From: an uncultured bacterium
GTDB lineage: Bacteria; Nitrospirota; Thermodesulfovibrionia; Thermodesulfovibrionales; CALJEL01
Direction: 5' to 3'
NCBI GenBank assembly: GCA_938074335.1
Contig: CALJEL010000067.1
Location: forward strand, 1-48,096
Length of the DNA stretch: 48,096 nt
The translations under genes and the position numbers were made by a program. Positions within the stretch are counted from its first letter, which is position 1; every line of letters begins with the position of its first letter. Shown here piece after piece: positions 27,411 to 35,658 of the stretch. The notes beneath the pieces are model-generated. The model saw only the letters and a program-made list of their open reading frames with translations. It was not told the origin of the DNA and searched no databases.

Positions 27411-28025
27411 TTGGTTTCTTTCCCATTATTAAATTATCCCATTAATAGACACAATTTTAATTATACCACCCCTGGCAAGAAGGACCTTTACACAAACAGA
27501 TTCAGCTATGATACAATTGGCAATATGACGGAGAAACAACAGGTGCACACAATCCTTCAGCCTTCCATAGAGCCACACAGGCCAAAAGAGACGAATTATG
27601 TATTAAACTATACATATGGAAGCTCAAAGCCTCATGCGGTAACAGATGCAGGGGACAGGCTATACAGCTATGATAAAGCAGGGAACATGACAGGCTGGGA
27701 GCACAAATACAACGGCACAAGGAGAGTTATTTACTGGAATGAAGAAAACAGGATCAAGGAGATAGATGACAATGGGAAGGCAACATATTTCTTATACGAT
27801 GATTCAGGGGAGCGAGTGGTAAAAAGAGGGCAACATGGAGAGACACTATATATAAACAGATTCTACTCATTAAGGAACGGGGAATTAGGCACCAAGCATA
27901 TTTTTGCAGGAGAGGTCAGAGTTTTGAGCAAGCTTGTAAAGACATCACCTACAGTAGATGCAAACACTGACACAGAGTTTTCAGGGTCAAGGGGCAGGTA
28001 TTACATATCAAATTCTTTGCCCTGA
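27411..28025 (+). pseudogene. Rhs/YD-repeat (SpvB-TcdB-like) gene remnant
   Basis: A 204-codon open frame starting only at a TTG without a ribosome binding site. Its interior matches the C-terminal part of Rhs or TcB-type proteins: RFSYDTIGNMTEK, RLYSYDKAGNMTGWEH, IYWNEENRIKEIDDNGK, FLYDDSGERVVKRG and RNGELGTKHIFAG. In intact Rhs proteins this is followed by the YYHPDHLGS core and a variable toxin tip. Here the frame ends just before that point, and the upstream part is also missing. It is therefore a fragment, flanked by an AT-rich non-coding stretch (27292-27410) and tRNA-Thr. tRNA-adjacent debris of this kind fits decay of a transferred island. Confidence 0.75.
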
Positions 28026-28038
28026 AGGCACGGAGAAA

Positions 28039-28061
28039 CCGGCTCTAATATTAAGAGCCGG
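28039..28061. other. 8-bp perfect hairpin overlapping the tRNA-Thr 3' end
   Basis: CCGGCTCT (28039-28046) pairs with AGAGCCGG (28054-28061) around a 7-base loop AATATTA. On the minus strand the first arm is the 3' acceptor strand of tRNA-Thr, so the hairpin competes with the acceptor stem in the precursor. It could be a terminator, but only TTT follows, not a long T run; it could also affect 3' processing. Confidence 0.4.
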
Positions 28062-28127
28062 GAATGGGATTTGAACCCACGGCCTGCTGATTACGAATCA
28101 GCTGCTCTACCGCTGAGCTATCCCGGC
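28056..28127 (-). tRNA. tRNA-Thr (anticodon CGT)
   Basis: On the minus strand the gene reads GCCGGGA at the acceptor, TAGCTCAGCGGTAGAGC for the D arm, the anticodon arm GCTGA-TTCGTAA-TCAGC with anticodon CGT (reads ACG), a 5-base variable loop, the T arm with TTCAAAT, and closing TCCCGGC. All stems pair, with one G-T pair in the T stem. CCA is not encoded: CTTAAT follows the discriminator, so CCA must be added enzymatically, unlike the tRNA-Val and tRNA-Asp genes in this window. Confidence 0.95.
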
Positions 28128-28217
28128 TAAATTTATTTTAACATGTTTAAGTATGTTGACGGATATCCACCAGGGATGGAAGAAAAAGGTTTATGGTAAA
28201 ATAATTCAGGATACCAG

Positions 28218-29186
28218 ATGAAGGTAAGATGTGAGCTCTGTCCTACTGAATGTGTCCTCGATAATTATGAGATTGGTGGCTGTAAGGTGAGGATAAATAA
28301 GGATGGTGTGCTTTACAGCCTTGTTTATGGGAAGCCCTGTGCTGTTGCAATAGACCCCATAGAGAAAAAACCCTTTTATCATTTCCTGCCAGGAGAAAAG
28401 GCCTTTTCCATTGCTACTGCTGGCTGTGTCCTTGGATGCAAGTTCTGTCAGAATTGGCAGATATCACAGGCAAGGCCTGAAGAGGTTGACTATCATGACC
28501 TTCCACCTGATGATGTTGTTCGTTCTGCTATGTTTTATGGATGCAGGGTCATCACCTATACCTATACTGAGCCAACTGTATTTTATGAATATATGCTTGA
28601 CACCGCTATTATTGCAAGGAGATTGGGTCTTAAAAACACCATGCATACCTGTGGATATATTAATGAGAGACCTTTGAGGGAGCTTTCCAGGTACATGGAT
28701 GCTGCAGATGTTGACCTCAAGGCCTTTACAGAGGATTTTTATGCAAGGCTCTGTGGTGGAAGACTCAAACCCGTGCTTGATACACTGGTTATTCTTAAAT
28801 CACAAGGTGTGTGGCTTGAGATAACAAATCTTGTTATCCCCACGCTTAATGATGACAGGAAGAGTATTAAGGAGATGTGCCTCTGGATAAGGAATAACCT
28901 TGGTCCTGATGTACCACTTCATTTTTCAAGATTCTTTCCCCAATATAAATTGAAGAACCTTCCACCAACACCCCTTGAGACACTTACCATGGCAAGAGAT
29001 ATCGCCCTTGGTTCAGGTCTGAGGTATGTTTATATAGGAAATATAAGGACAGAGGCTGAAAATACCCGTTGCCATAATTGCAAGAGGCTTCTCATTGAGA
29101 GGCATGGCTATCTGGTGAAGGAGAATAATATAATTAATAAAAGGTGCAGGTTCTGTGGCACCCTTATACCGGGTGTATGGAGTTAA
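28218..29186 (+). CDS. amrS: AmmeMemoRadiSam system radical SAM enzyme
   Basis: A 322-residue radical SAM protein of the AmmeMemoRadiSam (PflA-like) group. The cluster-binding motif is CVLGCKFC (C70, C74, C77), preceded by an N-terminal cysteine-rich segment (CELCPTECVLDNYEIGGC) and the characteristic PCAVAIDPIEKKPFYHFLPG. ITYTYTEPTVFYEY and the C-terminal CHNC and CRFCGTLIPG cysteine pairs are also family marks, the last two probably holding a metal. Members occur with Memo and AMMECR1 domains, here fused in the gene at 29301. The reaction of the system is unknown to me; a radical modification of a protein or cofactor is suspected. Confidence 0.92.
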   Translation: MKVRCELCPTECVLDNYEIGGCKVRINKDGVLYSLVYGKPCAVAIDPIEKKPFYHFLPGEKAFSIATAGCVLGCKFCQNWQISQARPEEVDYHDLPPDDVVRSAMFYGCRVITYTYTEPTVFYEYMLDTAIIARRLGLKNTMHTCGYINERPLRELSRYMDAADVDLKAFTEDFYARLCGGRLKPVLDTLVILKSQGVWLEITNLVIPTLNDDRKSIKEMCLWIRNNLGPDVPLHFSRFFPQYKLKNLPPTPLETLTMARDIALGSGLRYVYIGNIRTEAENTRCHNCKRLLIERHGYLVKENNIINKRCRFCGTLIPGVWS

Positions 29187-29187
29187 G

Positions 29188-29304
29188 ATGACAAGAAGGA
29201 TATTCCTTTTTTTCCTTATAGGCGGCCTGTTAAGTTTTATAAAAAAGAGGACTGGTAAAAGAGAAGACCTCAAGGAGGCACTTTTCTGGAAGAGGCTAAG
29301 TTGA
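29188..29304 (+). CDS. 38-residue single-helix microprotein in the AmmeMemoRadiSam operon
   Basis: An open frame of 38 codons between the radical SAM gene (stop at 29186) and the Memo-AMMECR1 gene, whose TTG start at 29301 overlaps this stop (TTGA). The protein has a hydrophobic helix (RIFLFFLIGGLLSFI), a basic middle and the ending KEALFWKRLS. Tight packing on both sides and the shared C-terminal motif with the 66-residue protein at 24505 argue that it is translated. Its coding sequence also contains AAGGAGG at 29270-29276, 24 bases before the next start, too far to be an optimal ribosome binding site for it. Function unknown. Confidence 0.65.
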   Translation: MTRRIFLFFLIGGLLSFIKKRTGKREDLKEALFWKRLS

Positions 29305-30704
29305 GAACTGCGGTACTTTCCATATTATTACTCCTTTTTTCTTCCTGCAGGACAGAGGTAAAATCACCTTCAGTGGCTGGCACTTTTTATCCATCTGAGC
29401 CCTTAATCCTGAAAGAGACTGTTGAGAGGTTTCTTGGAGAGGCAGAAAAAACATCCCTTAATGGTGAGCTTATTGGCCTTGTTTCTCCCCATGCAGGTTA
29501 TCAATTTTCAGGTCCAGTGGCTGGATATGCCTATAAGAATCTTCCTCAGGATGTGAAGACTGTAATCCTTATAGGACCAGGCCATTATTATCCCTTCAGA
29601 GGGGCATCTGTATATAAAAAGGGATATTTCAGGACACCCCTTGGAGATGTAAAGATAAACGAGAGGATTGCCTCCCTGCTTATAAATGAAGAGTTTAATG
29701 TGAGGTTTGAGCCCCTTGCCTTTGAGAAGGAGCATTCCCTTGAGGTGCAGATACCTTTTCTTCAGAGTAGATTAAAGGATTTCAGCATAGTACCTGTCCT
29801 TATTGGCTCACCAGATGAAAGGTCTCTCAGGCATTTGATCTCAAAACTTACAGATATAATGAAGGATAAAAGGGAGATTATAATAATTGCAAGCTCAGAC
29901 CTCTCTCATTATCATCCTTATGATGAGGCAGTGAAGATTGACAGGAGATTCCTTTCCGCTATAGAGAAACTATCAATTGAAGAGCTCCAGAAATGCCTTT
30001 CCATGTCTCAATGTGAGGCCTGTGGAGCCTGGCCTGTTCTTATAACCATGGCAGTGGCAAGGAACCTTGGAGCAACAGAGGCACTGGTATATAAATATGC
30101 AAACTCAGGTGATACTTATGGAGACAGGTCAAGGGTTGTTGGGTACGCTGCAATCGGTTTCTACAGGACCGGTCTCACAGAGACTCAGAAAAAGACCCTT
30201 CTTGATATAGCAAGAAAGACGATTGATTCTTATGTAAGGTACAGAAAGGTACCAGAATTCCATATAACTGAAAAAAGGCTCCTTGTGAGCGGAGCAACCT
30301 TTGTTACCATAAAGGATAGATATGGTAACCTCAGAGGCTGTATAGGAAATATATATCCAGTCATGCCCCTTTATGAATCTGTTATAAGGAATGCCATTTC
30401 TGCAAGTACCAATGACCCGAGATTTCCTGCCATGAGACCTGAAGAGCTTGAGGAAATCGAGGTTGAAATAAGTGTCCTTTCACCCCTTGAACCTGTTAAA
30501 GACCCTGGGGAGATTGAAATTGGAAGAGACGGGCTTTTTATTGTAAAAGGTTCTCATAGCGGGCTTCTCCTTCCACAGGTCCCTGTTGAATTTGGATGGG
30601 ATAGATGGAGATTTCTTAAAGAATTATGTCATAAGGCAGGCCTTCCAGAAGATGCCTGGAAGGATGCAGAACTCTACAGATTCACAGCAGAGGTCATAAG
30701 ATAG
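29301..30704 (+). CDS. Memo-AMMECR1 fusion (AmmeMemoRadiSam proteins B and A), predicted lipoprotein
   Basis: A 467-residue fusion. Residues about 20-290 are a Memo-like domain, related to extradiol dioxygenases (VAGTFYPSEP, SPHAGYQFSGPVAGYAYK, LIGPGHYYPFRGASVY, EKEHSLEVQIPFLQ, IASSDLSHYHPYDEA, CEACGAWPVLI). Residues about 295-467 are an AMMECR1 domain (GATFVTIKDRYGNLRGCIGN, DPRFPAMRPEELEEIEVEISVLSP, LLPQVPVEFGWDRWRFL). It begins with TTG and a short hydrophobic leader ending LLLFSSC (Cys16), which reads as a lipobox, so the protein may be exported and lipid-anchored; the -3 Phe makes this moderately sure. A cytosolic partner radical SAM enzyme next door makes that location puzzling. The 3' end overlaps the convergent ATPase remnant by 11 bp. 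Confidence 0.9.
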   Translation: MRTAVLSILLLLFSSCRTEVKSPSVAGTFYPSEPLILKETVERFLGEAEKTSLNGELIGLVSPHAGYQFSGPVAGYAYKNLPQDVKTVILIGPGHYYPFRGASVYKKGYFRTPLGDVKINERIASLLINEEFNVRFEPLAFEKEHSLEVQIPFLQSRLKDFSIVPVLIGSPDERSLRHLISKLTDIMKDKREIIIIASSDLSHYHPYDEAVKIDRRFLSAIEKLSIEELQKCLSMSQCEACGAWPVLITMAVARNLGATEALVYKYANSGDTYGDRSRVVGYAAIGFYRTGLTETQKKTLLDIARKTIDSYVRYRKVPEFHITEKRLLVSGATFVTIKDRYGNLRGCIGNIYPVMPLYESVIRNAISASTNDPRFPAMRPEELEEIEVEISVLSPLEPVKDPGEIEIGRDGLFIVKGSHSGLLLPQVPVEFGWDRWRFLKELCHKAGLPEDAWKDAELYRFTAEVIR

Positions 30705-32805
30705 TCCGTATCCTCTTTCTGAGCTCCTCTGCAAGAAATAGCATTATGCTGAATGGTAAAAGTATAAGCCATAGGGAAGGCTTAAGTGGTGCGGTTCCAA
30801 AAAAGGTATTTCCGATTCCTGTGTAGATAATAAGAAGGGCAATCATAATTTCAATGACAATGGCAAGGAGCAGTAGTTTGTTTGAAAATATCCCGAGCTT
30901 GAATACAGTTCAGTTGAGGACCTGCATGCAAAGGCATTTGCTATCTGGGTTATTATTATACCACCAAGGCAGGCAGTAGTTGCCTGAATATAGAAGATAT
31001 TCCCTGGAGATAGTATCTCACCCCATTGCCAGCCACCTGATTTAAGCACATAGAAATACCCATAAAGCCCTGCCATTGCCTCTATTGGACCGAGAAACAG
31101 GTAAGACCTTGACAGGACCCTCCAGTTTAAGAGCCTTTCTTCAGGAGACCTTGGAGGTCTTTGCATGAGATTGCCTGCTGGTTTTTCCACACCGAGGGCA
31201 AGGGCAGGGAAGAGGTCTGTTCCCAGGTCAACGGCAAGTATCTGCATTATGGTTAAGGGAAGGGGAATCTTCAATAATACATAGGCTATGTATGGAACTA
31301 TCTCTGGAATATTGGAGGCCAAGTACTAAATTTTTTTCGATATCCTGCCCTCTGAGTTCCTCTTCTTTAATTTCCCTGAATCCAAAGGCAAGCACCCTTA
31401 ATCCCCTGTCCATCATTGAATTGTAAATATCTACAAGCCTCTTACTTTCCTCGGGTGTAAAATTTTTTCTCTCTCCCTTAATAAGAATATGGCTGCATAT
31501 GCTGAAGAGGCTTTCAGGTGCACCCTTTGTAAGTAAAAATATCCTGTCATGGATCTTATTTATTGTGCTCATCCTCTTTCTTTCTGAATCAAAGGGTATC
31601 TCCTTTATCCTGCCTGTTTCTTGAATGTTGCTTTTTGTGGCTGCCCATTTATAAAGTGCGATCTCTGTTGGTTCTCCTCTGAGTTCGCCATTTATTATCT
31701 CGGTGTTATTACATAAAAAGGCTATATCACTCAGGGATGGGAAGATAAAAATTTTTCCCTCATTAAAATCAAAGGTCTCTTTTACCTCCATGCTGTTCAT
31801 GGTGAGTGTTCCTGTCTTATCAGTGCATATGACATCCACTGAGCCGAGGGTCTCTACAGAGGTGAGGGTCTTTATGAGGGCCTTTCTTTTTGCCATCCTC
31901 TGACTACCCATTGCAAGGGAAAGGGTAACTGTTGGAAGTAATCCTTCAGGGACATTAGCAACAATGATACCTATTGCAAAGAGAAAGTTTTCAAAGAATG
32001 TCCTTTTTACTATAAAACCTGTTAAGAAAAACATGATACCCATTAATGTGGCTATTATCCCAACAATCCTTGTTATGCGTCTGATCTCCCTTTGAAGGGG
32101 ACTTATGCCAGGTGTTACGGTGCCTGTAAGATGGGCAATCCTTCCAAACTCTGTCCTCATACCTGTGGCAAACACAACAGCCCTGCCGTGACCTGACATT
32201 ACAGATGTGCCTGCAAAGAGTATATTGGGGCTTGTCAGTAAGTCACCTTCCCAGGGCTCAGGAGATTTAATAAGGGGTTCTGATTCTCCTGTAAGGGTGG
32301 CATGGCTTACCCTGAGTGATTCTGCCTCAATGAGTCTCATGTCAGCAGGTATCCTGTCTCCTTCACCAACAAGCACAATGTCACCTATTACGATCTCCTT
32401 TGCATCAATATCCCTCAGGATACCATCTCTCAGAACCCTTGCCCTGAAGGGAAGAAGTCCTTTCATTAACCTCAAAACCCTTTCAGCCCTGTATTCCTGA
32501 ATGAAGGTGAAGACTCCATTAATAAATATGACCGCTACTATCGCTATGCCGAGATTGAGCATTCCCTCGCCTGGATAAAGGTATTCATAGATAAAACAGA
32601 GCAGGGCAGCAATCCAGAGTAGTACGGCAAGGAAATGGGTGAACTGTTCAAGAAATTTTTTTATGAGAAGCTCTCTCCTTAACTCCTCTATCTCATTATA
32701 GCCAAATTCTGAGAGTCTTCTCCTCGCCTCTTCCTCTGTAAGGCCCTGTGGTGAGCTACCCAGTATATCAATGACATCATCTATTGAAAGACTATTTATC
32801 CTCAT
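30694..32805 (-). pseudogene. Decayed P-type cation ATPase (internal deletion plus frameshift)
   Basis: The N-terminal 500 or so codons are clean: actuator TGES motif (ATLTGESEPL), membrane motif VANVPEGLLPT, phosphorylation site CTDKTGTLT, nucleotide-binding KGAPESL, then EEELRGQDIEKNLVLG. At about 31320 the sequence jumps directly to ASNIPEIVPYIAYVLLKIPLPLTIMQ in another frame, i.e. to the membrane segment that in intact pumps lies about 150-200 residues later. The TGD and GDGVNDAP motifs are gone. A second frameshift near 30905-30915 splits off the last helices (KLGIFSNKLLLLAIVIEIM to AEELRKRIRTIL, ending at 30694). With no hinge and phosphatase motifs it cannot pump. The ancestor was a Na+/K+- or Ca2+-type P2 ATPase. 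Confidence 0.85.
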
Positions 32806-33631
32806 GAGAGGGCTTGAATATAAGTAGATTGCAAGGAGTTTTTTGCATTACATATTCAAGTGGGCTTCTTTCTAATAGAGAACTCAGGAATCCCCTTGTT
32901 GAGGCACCCATCACGATAAGGTCAAACCTTTTTGAGGCAGCCTCAATAGTTATATCCCTTGAAGGAGTTCCGTGGCTAAACTTTTTTTCAAAGACTATTC
33001 CGTATTCCCGAAGCCTTTCTATAAAGAGAAGCATATCCCGGCTGAGATTTTTTTCAAGCTCAAAGGGTGTAAGGTGCATCTCACCATGAAAGAATCTTCC
33101 TTGAGGTTTTGTTATATGAAATAAATGCATCTCGCTATCAAAGGCCCTTGAGAGCAGGACAGAAAAATAAGCCCTCTCATCAATATGGTCTATCTCTGAT
33201 TTCAATGGTATTAGAATCTTTTTTGGATGAAGCCTTCCAAAATGAACAACCCTTATGAGACATGCAGAAACCGGTAATCTGAGCAGTGCCCTTGCTGAAG
33301 AACCAAGAATATACTTACCTGTCTTTCCACCTCTACTTGTTGCAGCAAAGAGGATATCTATTTTTTTCCTTTTAACAAGCTCCGTTATTTTCTTTTTAAA
33401 ATCACCTGTATCAAATAGGGCCTCTACCCCGATGCCACTTTTTTCTGCTATACGAAAGAGTTTCTTTATAGCATCCTCAGCCCTTTTTAGATTTTCCTCT
33501 GATGTTCCTTTTTCTGCAATATAGGTAAGGTATAGATGGGCATTTGAGACCTTTGCAATATGAAGGCTATAGAGTCCTGCTATCTCAGAGGTAAGATGTT
33601 CATTAACCGTGGCAAGTATCCTTGAACACAT
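32792..33631 (-). CDS. Tandem universal stress protein
   Basis: A 279-residue protein with two UspA folds. The first (about 1-140) ends FAATSRGGKTGKYILGSSARALLRLPVSACLI; the second (about 145-279) begins KKILIPLKSE and ends VMGASTRGFLSSLLERSPLEYVMQKTPCNLLIF. Both keep the terminal G-rich loop but neither has a clean G-x2-G-x9-G-S/T ATP signature (Arg replaces Gly in the second), so nucleotide binding is uncertain. The gene overlaps the ATPase remnant by 14 bp; Usp-ATPase operons are a familiar pairing in which the Usp probably modulates transport, so this Usp may now be orphaned. An ATG at 33631 follows a CCCAGG-like sequence rather than a strong ribosome site. Confidence 0.85.
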   Translation of the reverse strand: MCSRILATVNEHLTSEIAGLYSLHIAKVSNAHLYLTYIAEKGTSEENLKRAEDAIKKLFRIAEKSGIGVEALFDTGDFKKKITELVKRKKIDILFAATSRGGKTGKYILGSSARALLRLPVSACLIRVVHFGRLHPKKILIPLKSEIDHIDERAYFSVLLSRAFDSEMHLFHITKPQGRFFHGEMHLTPFELEKNLSRDMLLFIERLREYGIVFEKKFSHGTPSRDITIEAASKRFDLIVMGASTRGFLSSLLERSPLEYVMQKTPCNLLIFKPSHEDK

Positions 33632-33832
33632 CCTGGGATAAGGATAGCATGAAACTCATTTTTTTAACAAGGAAATAGAATAAGTTCGAGTAGCGGGTAT
33701 GAATGCCTTTATAGCAACACCTTAGTAGTACAGCAGTTAATGGAAAATTCCTCCATCTACGAGGTGATGGTGTGAGGCATACCGTACCATAGAAAATATA
33801 TTTCTATTGGCGGTTACGGTTCAAACCCGCAA

Positions 33833-33863
33833 TTGACAAAACCTGCGATATTATTGTTAAAAT
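33833..33863 (+). promoter_or_regulatory. Likely promoter of the tRNA-Val/tRNA-Asp unit
   Basis: TTGACA (33833-33838) is a perfect -35 box. TAAAAT (33858-33863) lies 19 bp away, and the overlapping TTAAAA 18 bp away. Initiation would fall a few bases before tRNA-Val at 33875. Just upstream (33810-33821) the sequence TTGGCGGTTACGG resembles the right end of the repeat element at 40526, but no left end is convincing. Confidence 0.45.
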
Positions 33864-33874
33864 AAAACATTCTC

Positions 33875-33950
33875 GGGCGGATAGCTCAGTTGGGAGAGCG
33901 CAGCCCTTACAAGGCTGAGGTCACAGGTTCGATCCCTGTTCCGCCTACCA
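33875..33950 (+). tRNA. tRNA-Val (anticodon TAC)
   Basis: 76 bases fold as a standard cloverleaf: acceptor GGGCGGA with TCCGCCT (first pair G-T), D arm AGCTCAGTTGGGAGAGC, anticodon arm CAGCC-CTTACAA-GGCTG with anticodon TAC, T loop TTCGATC. CCA is encoded (ends ACCA). It is followed 10 bases later by tRNA-Asp, so the two are one transcript. Confidence 0.95.
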
Positions 33951-33960
33951 TTTTCCTTAT

Positions 33961-34037
33961 GGGGTGGTAGTTCAGCTGGTTAGAACGTCGGCCTGTCACG
34001 CCGAAGGTCGCGGGTTCGAGCCCCGTCCACCCCGCCA
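33961..34037 (+). tRNA. tRNA-Asp (anticodon GTC)
   Basis: 77 bases with acceptor GGGGTGG paired to CCACCCC, D arm with AGTTCAGCTGGTTAGAACG, anticodon arm CGGCC-TGTCACG-CCG region giving anticodon GTC, T loop TTCGAGC, and encoded CCA. It is the second gene of the Val-Asp pair. Confidence 0.96.
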
Positions 34038-34093
34038 TTAAGATTAAACAGGCAGTTTATAGCTTTCAAGAAAAATTTTTATTTCATTAAGAG

Positions 34094-34118
34094 TCCTTTT
34101 TGAAAAAGGGAATTTTTT
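34094..34118 (+). terminator. Possible rho-independent terminator after the tRNA pair
   Basis: CCTTTT (34095-34100) pairs with AAAAGG (34104-34109) around TGA, with flanking T-G pairing, and six Ts follow at 34113-34118. It lies 57 bases after tRNA-Asp and before the carboxylase genes. The stem is A/T-rich, so strength is uncertain. Confidence 0.4.
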
Positions 34119-34203
34119 ATTAAAATTGACTTATTCTTATGTCTGAGGAGTGCACCTTTTAACTTGCTTTATGTAAAATTCTCAGGCCAGAGGTGAATGT
34201 TCA

Positions 34204-35658
34204 ATGCCAGAGATTAAAAAAGTCCTTGTGGCAAACAGGGGAGTGCCTGCGGTGAGGGTTATGCTTACATGCAGGGACAGGAAGATCCCCACCACTGCTG
34301 TTTATAGCACACCTGACAGACTTGCCCATCATGTCTTTATGGCAGATTCAGCCATTCACATTGGTGAGGCACCTCCTGTGGAGTCCTATCTTAATGGTGA
34401 GAAGATGATAGAGGCTGCTATTAAAAGTGGCTGCAATGCCATTCATCCAGGCTGGGGCTTTCTCGCTGAAAATCCTGATTTCGCCCAGATGGTTATAGAT
34501 GCCGGACTTATATGGATAGGACCTCCACCAAAGATAATAAGGCTTATGGGTGATAAGATTCAGGCAAAAAAGATCGCCCAGAAGGCAAATGTACCAACTA
34601 TACCCGGTATAACTGATGTCAGGGATACTGCTACCGTAAAAAAATGGATGCAGGAAGAGAATGTGACCTTCCCGATAATGATAAAGGCTGCTGCTGGTGG
34701 CGGTGGAAAGGGAATGGTAAAGGTGGAGAGGGAAGAACAGCTTGAGCTTGCCTTTAATCAGGCTCGTTCTGAAGCAAAAAAGGCCTTTGGAGATGATACT
34801 ATCCTTGTAGAAAAATATATTGAAAAGGGGAGGCATATAGAGGTTCAGGTTGTAGGAGACCAGCATGGCAATATTGTTCATCTCTTTGAAAGGGAATGTA
34901 CAATTCAAAGGAGAAATCAGAAGATTATAGAAGAGGCTCCTTCTCCGACCCTTGATGATAATCTCAGACAGGAGATATGCTTTACTGCTTTGAGGCTCAT
35001 GAGGGAGATCAATTATACTTCGGCAGGGACAGTTGAATTTATCTTTGATTCTAACGCAAAGAAATATTATTTCCTTGAAGTGAATACCAGGCTTCAGGTT
35101 GAACACGGGATCACTGAACTGATTACAGGTCTTGATATTGTTGGCATAATGCTTGATATTGCGATGGATAAGAAATTGCCCTTTAAACAGCCTGATATCC
35201 ATCCAAACAGGTGGGCCCTGGAGGTGAGGCTCAATGCTGAAGATCCAAAGACATTCAGCCCATCCTTTGGTACAATAACAAGGCTTGAGATTCCTCATGG
35301 ACCTGGTGTAAGGATATCCACAGGGGTTTATGAAGGAGCAGACATCCCGCCCTATTATGATTCGTTATTCATGCTTCTTATGTCTGCAGGAGCAGATAGA
35401 GAAGATGCTATAAGGGTTATGGACAGGGCATTAGGAAGGGGATTAAGGGTAGAGGGGATAAAGACCCTTGCACCACTGCTTTTAAGCATAATAAGACATC
35501 CCTTGTTTATAAAAGGAGAGTTTTCTACAAGATTTATAGAAGAACACATGAATGAGCTTATTTCCATGTTCAGGGAAAAGACCTCTGAGGATGAGGCATT
35601 AAAGGTCGCCAGATATGTGGCAGAGATTTCTGCCCTTGGACCACAGGTATGGATGTGA
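34204..35658 (+). CDS. Divergent biotin carboxylase subunit (pyruvate carboxylase subunit A-like)
   Basis: A 484-residue ATP-grasp biotin carboxylase that carboxylates biotin with bicarbonate and ATP. The core is intact: MGDKIQAKKIAQKANVPTIPG, the glycine loop KAAAGGGGKGM, EKYIEKGRHIEVQVVGD, ERECTIQRRNQKIIEEAPS, and VEFIFD followed by FLEVNTRLQVEH. Two nearly invariant N-terminal motifs are altered: ANRGVPAVRV replaces ANRGEIAxRx, and IHPGWGFLAEN has Trp for the usual Tyr. The partner carboxyltransferase-biotin carrier gene overlaps by 10 bp, so this is a two-subunit acyl or keto-acid carboxylase (PycA/PycB or CfiB/CfiA layout). The substrate, pyruvate or 2-oxoglutarate, is inferred only. Confidence 0.85.
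   Translation: MPEIKKVLVANRGVPAVRVMLTCRDRKIPTTAVYSTPDRLAHHVFMADSAIHIGEAPPVESYLNGEKMIEAAIKSGCNAIHPGWGFLAENPDFAQMVIDAGLIWIGPPPKIIRLMGDKIQAKKIAQKANVPTIPGITDVRDTATVKKWMQEENVTFPIMIKAAAGGGGKGMVKVEREEQLELAFNQARSEAKKAFGDDTILVEKYIEKGRHIEVQVVGDQHGNIVHLFERECTIQRRNQKIIEEAPSPTLDDNLRQEICFTALRLMREINYTSAGTVEFIFDSNAKKYYFLEVNTRLQVEHGITELITGLDIVGIMLDIAMDKKLPFKQPDIHPNRWALEVRLNAEDPKTFSPSFGTITRLEIPHGPGVRISTGVYEGADIPPYYDSLFMLLMSAGADREDAIRVMDRALGRGLRVEGIKTLAPLLLSIIRHPLFIKGEFSTRFIEEHMNELISMFREKTSEDEALKVARYVAEISALGPQVWM

Noticed and set aside
33700-33822. A fourth copy of the inverted-repeat element
   Set aside because: The sequence near 33808-33822 resembles the right end of copy 3, but no matching left end or flanking duplication could be found.
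34348-35298. Minus-strand open frame of 316 codons
   Set aside because: It lies wholly antisense to the biotin carboxylase gene, has no recognisable domain and an odd Cys/Tyr-rich composition.
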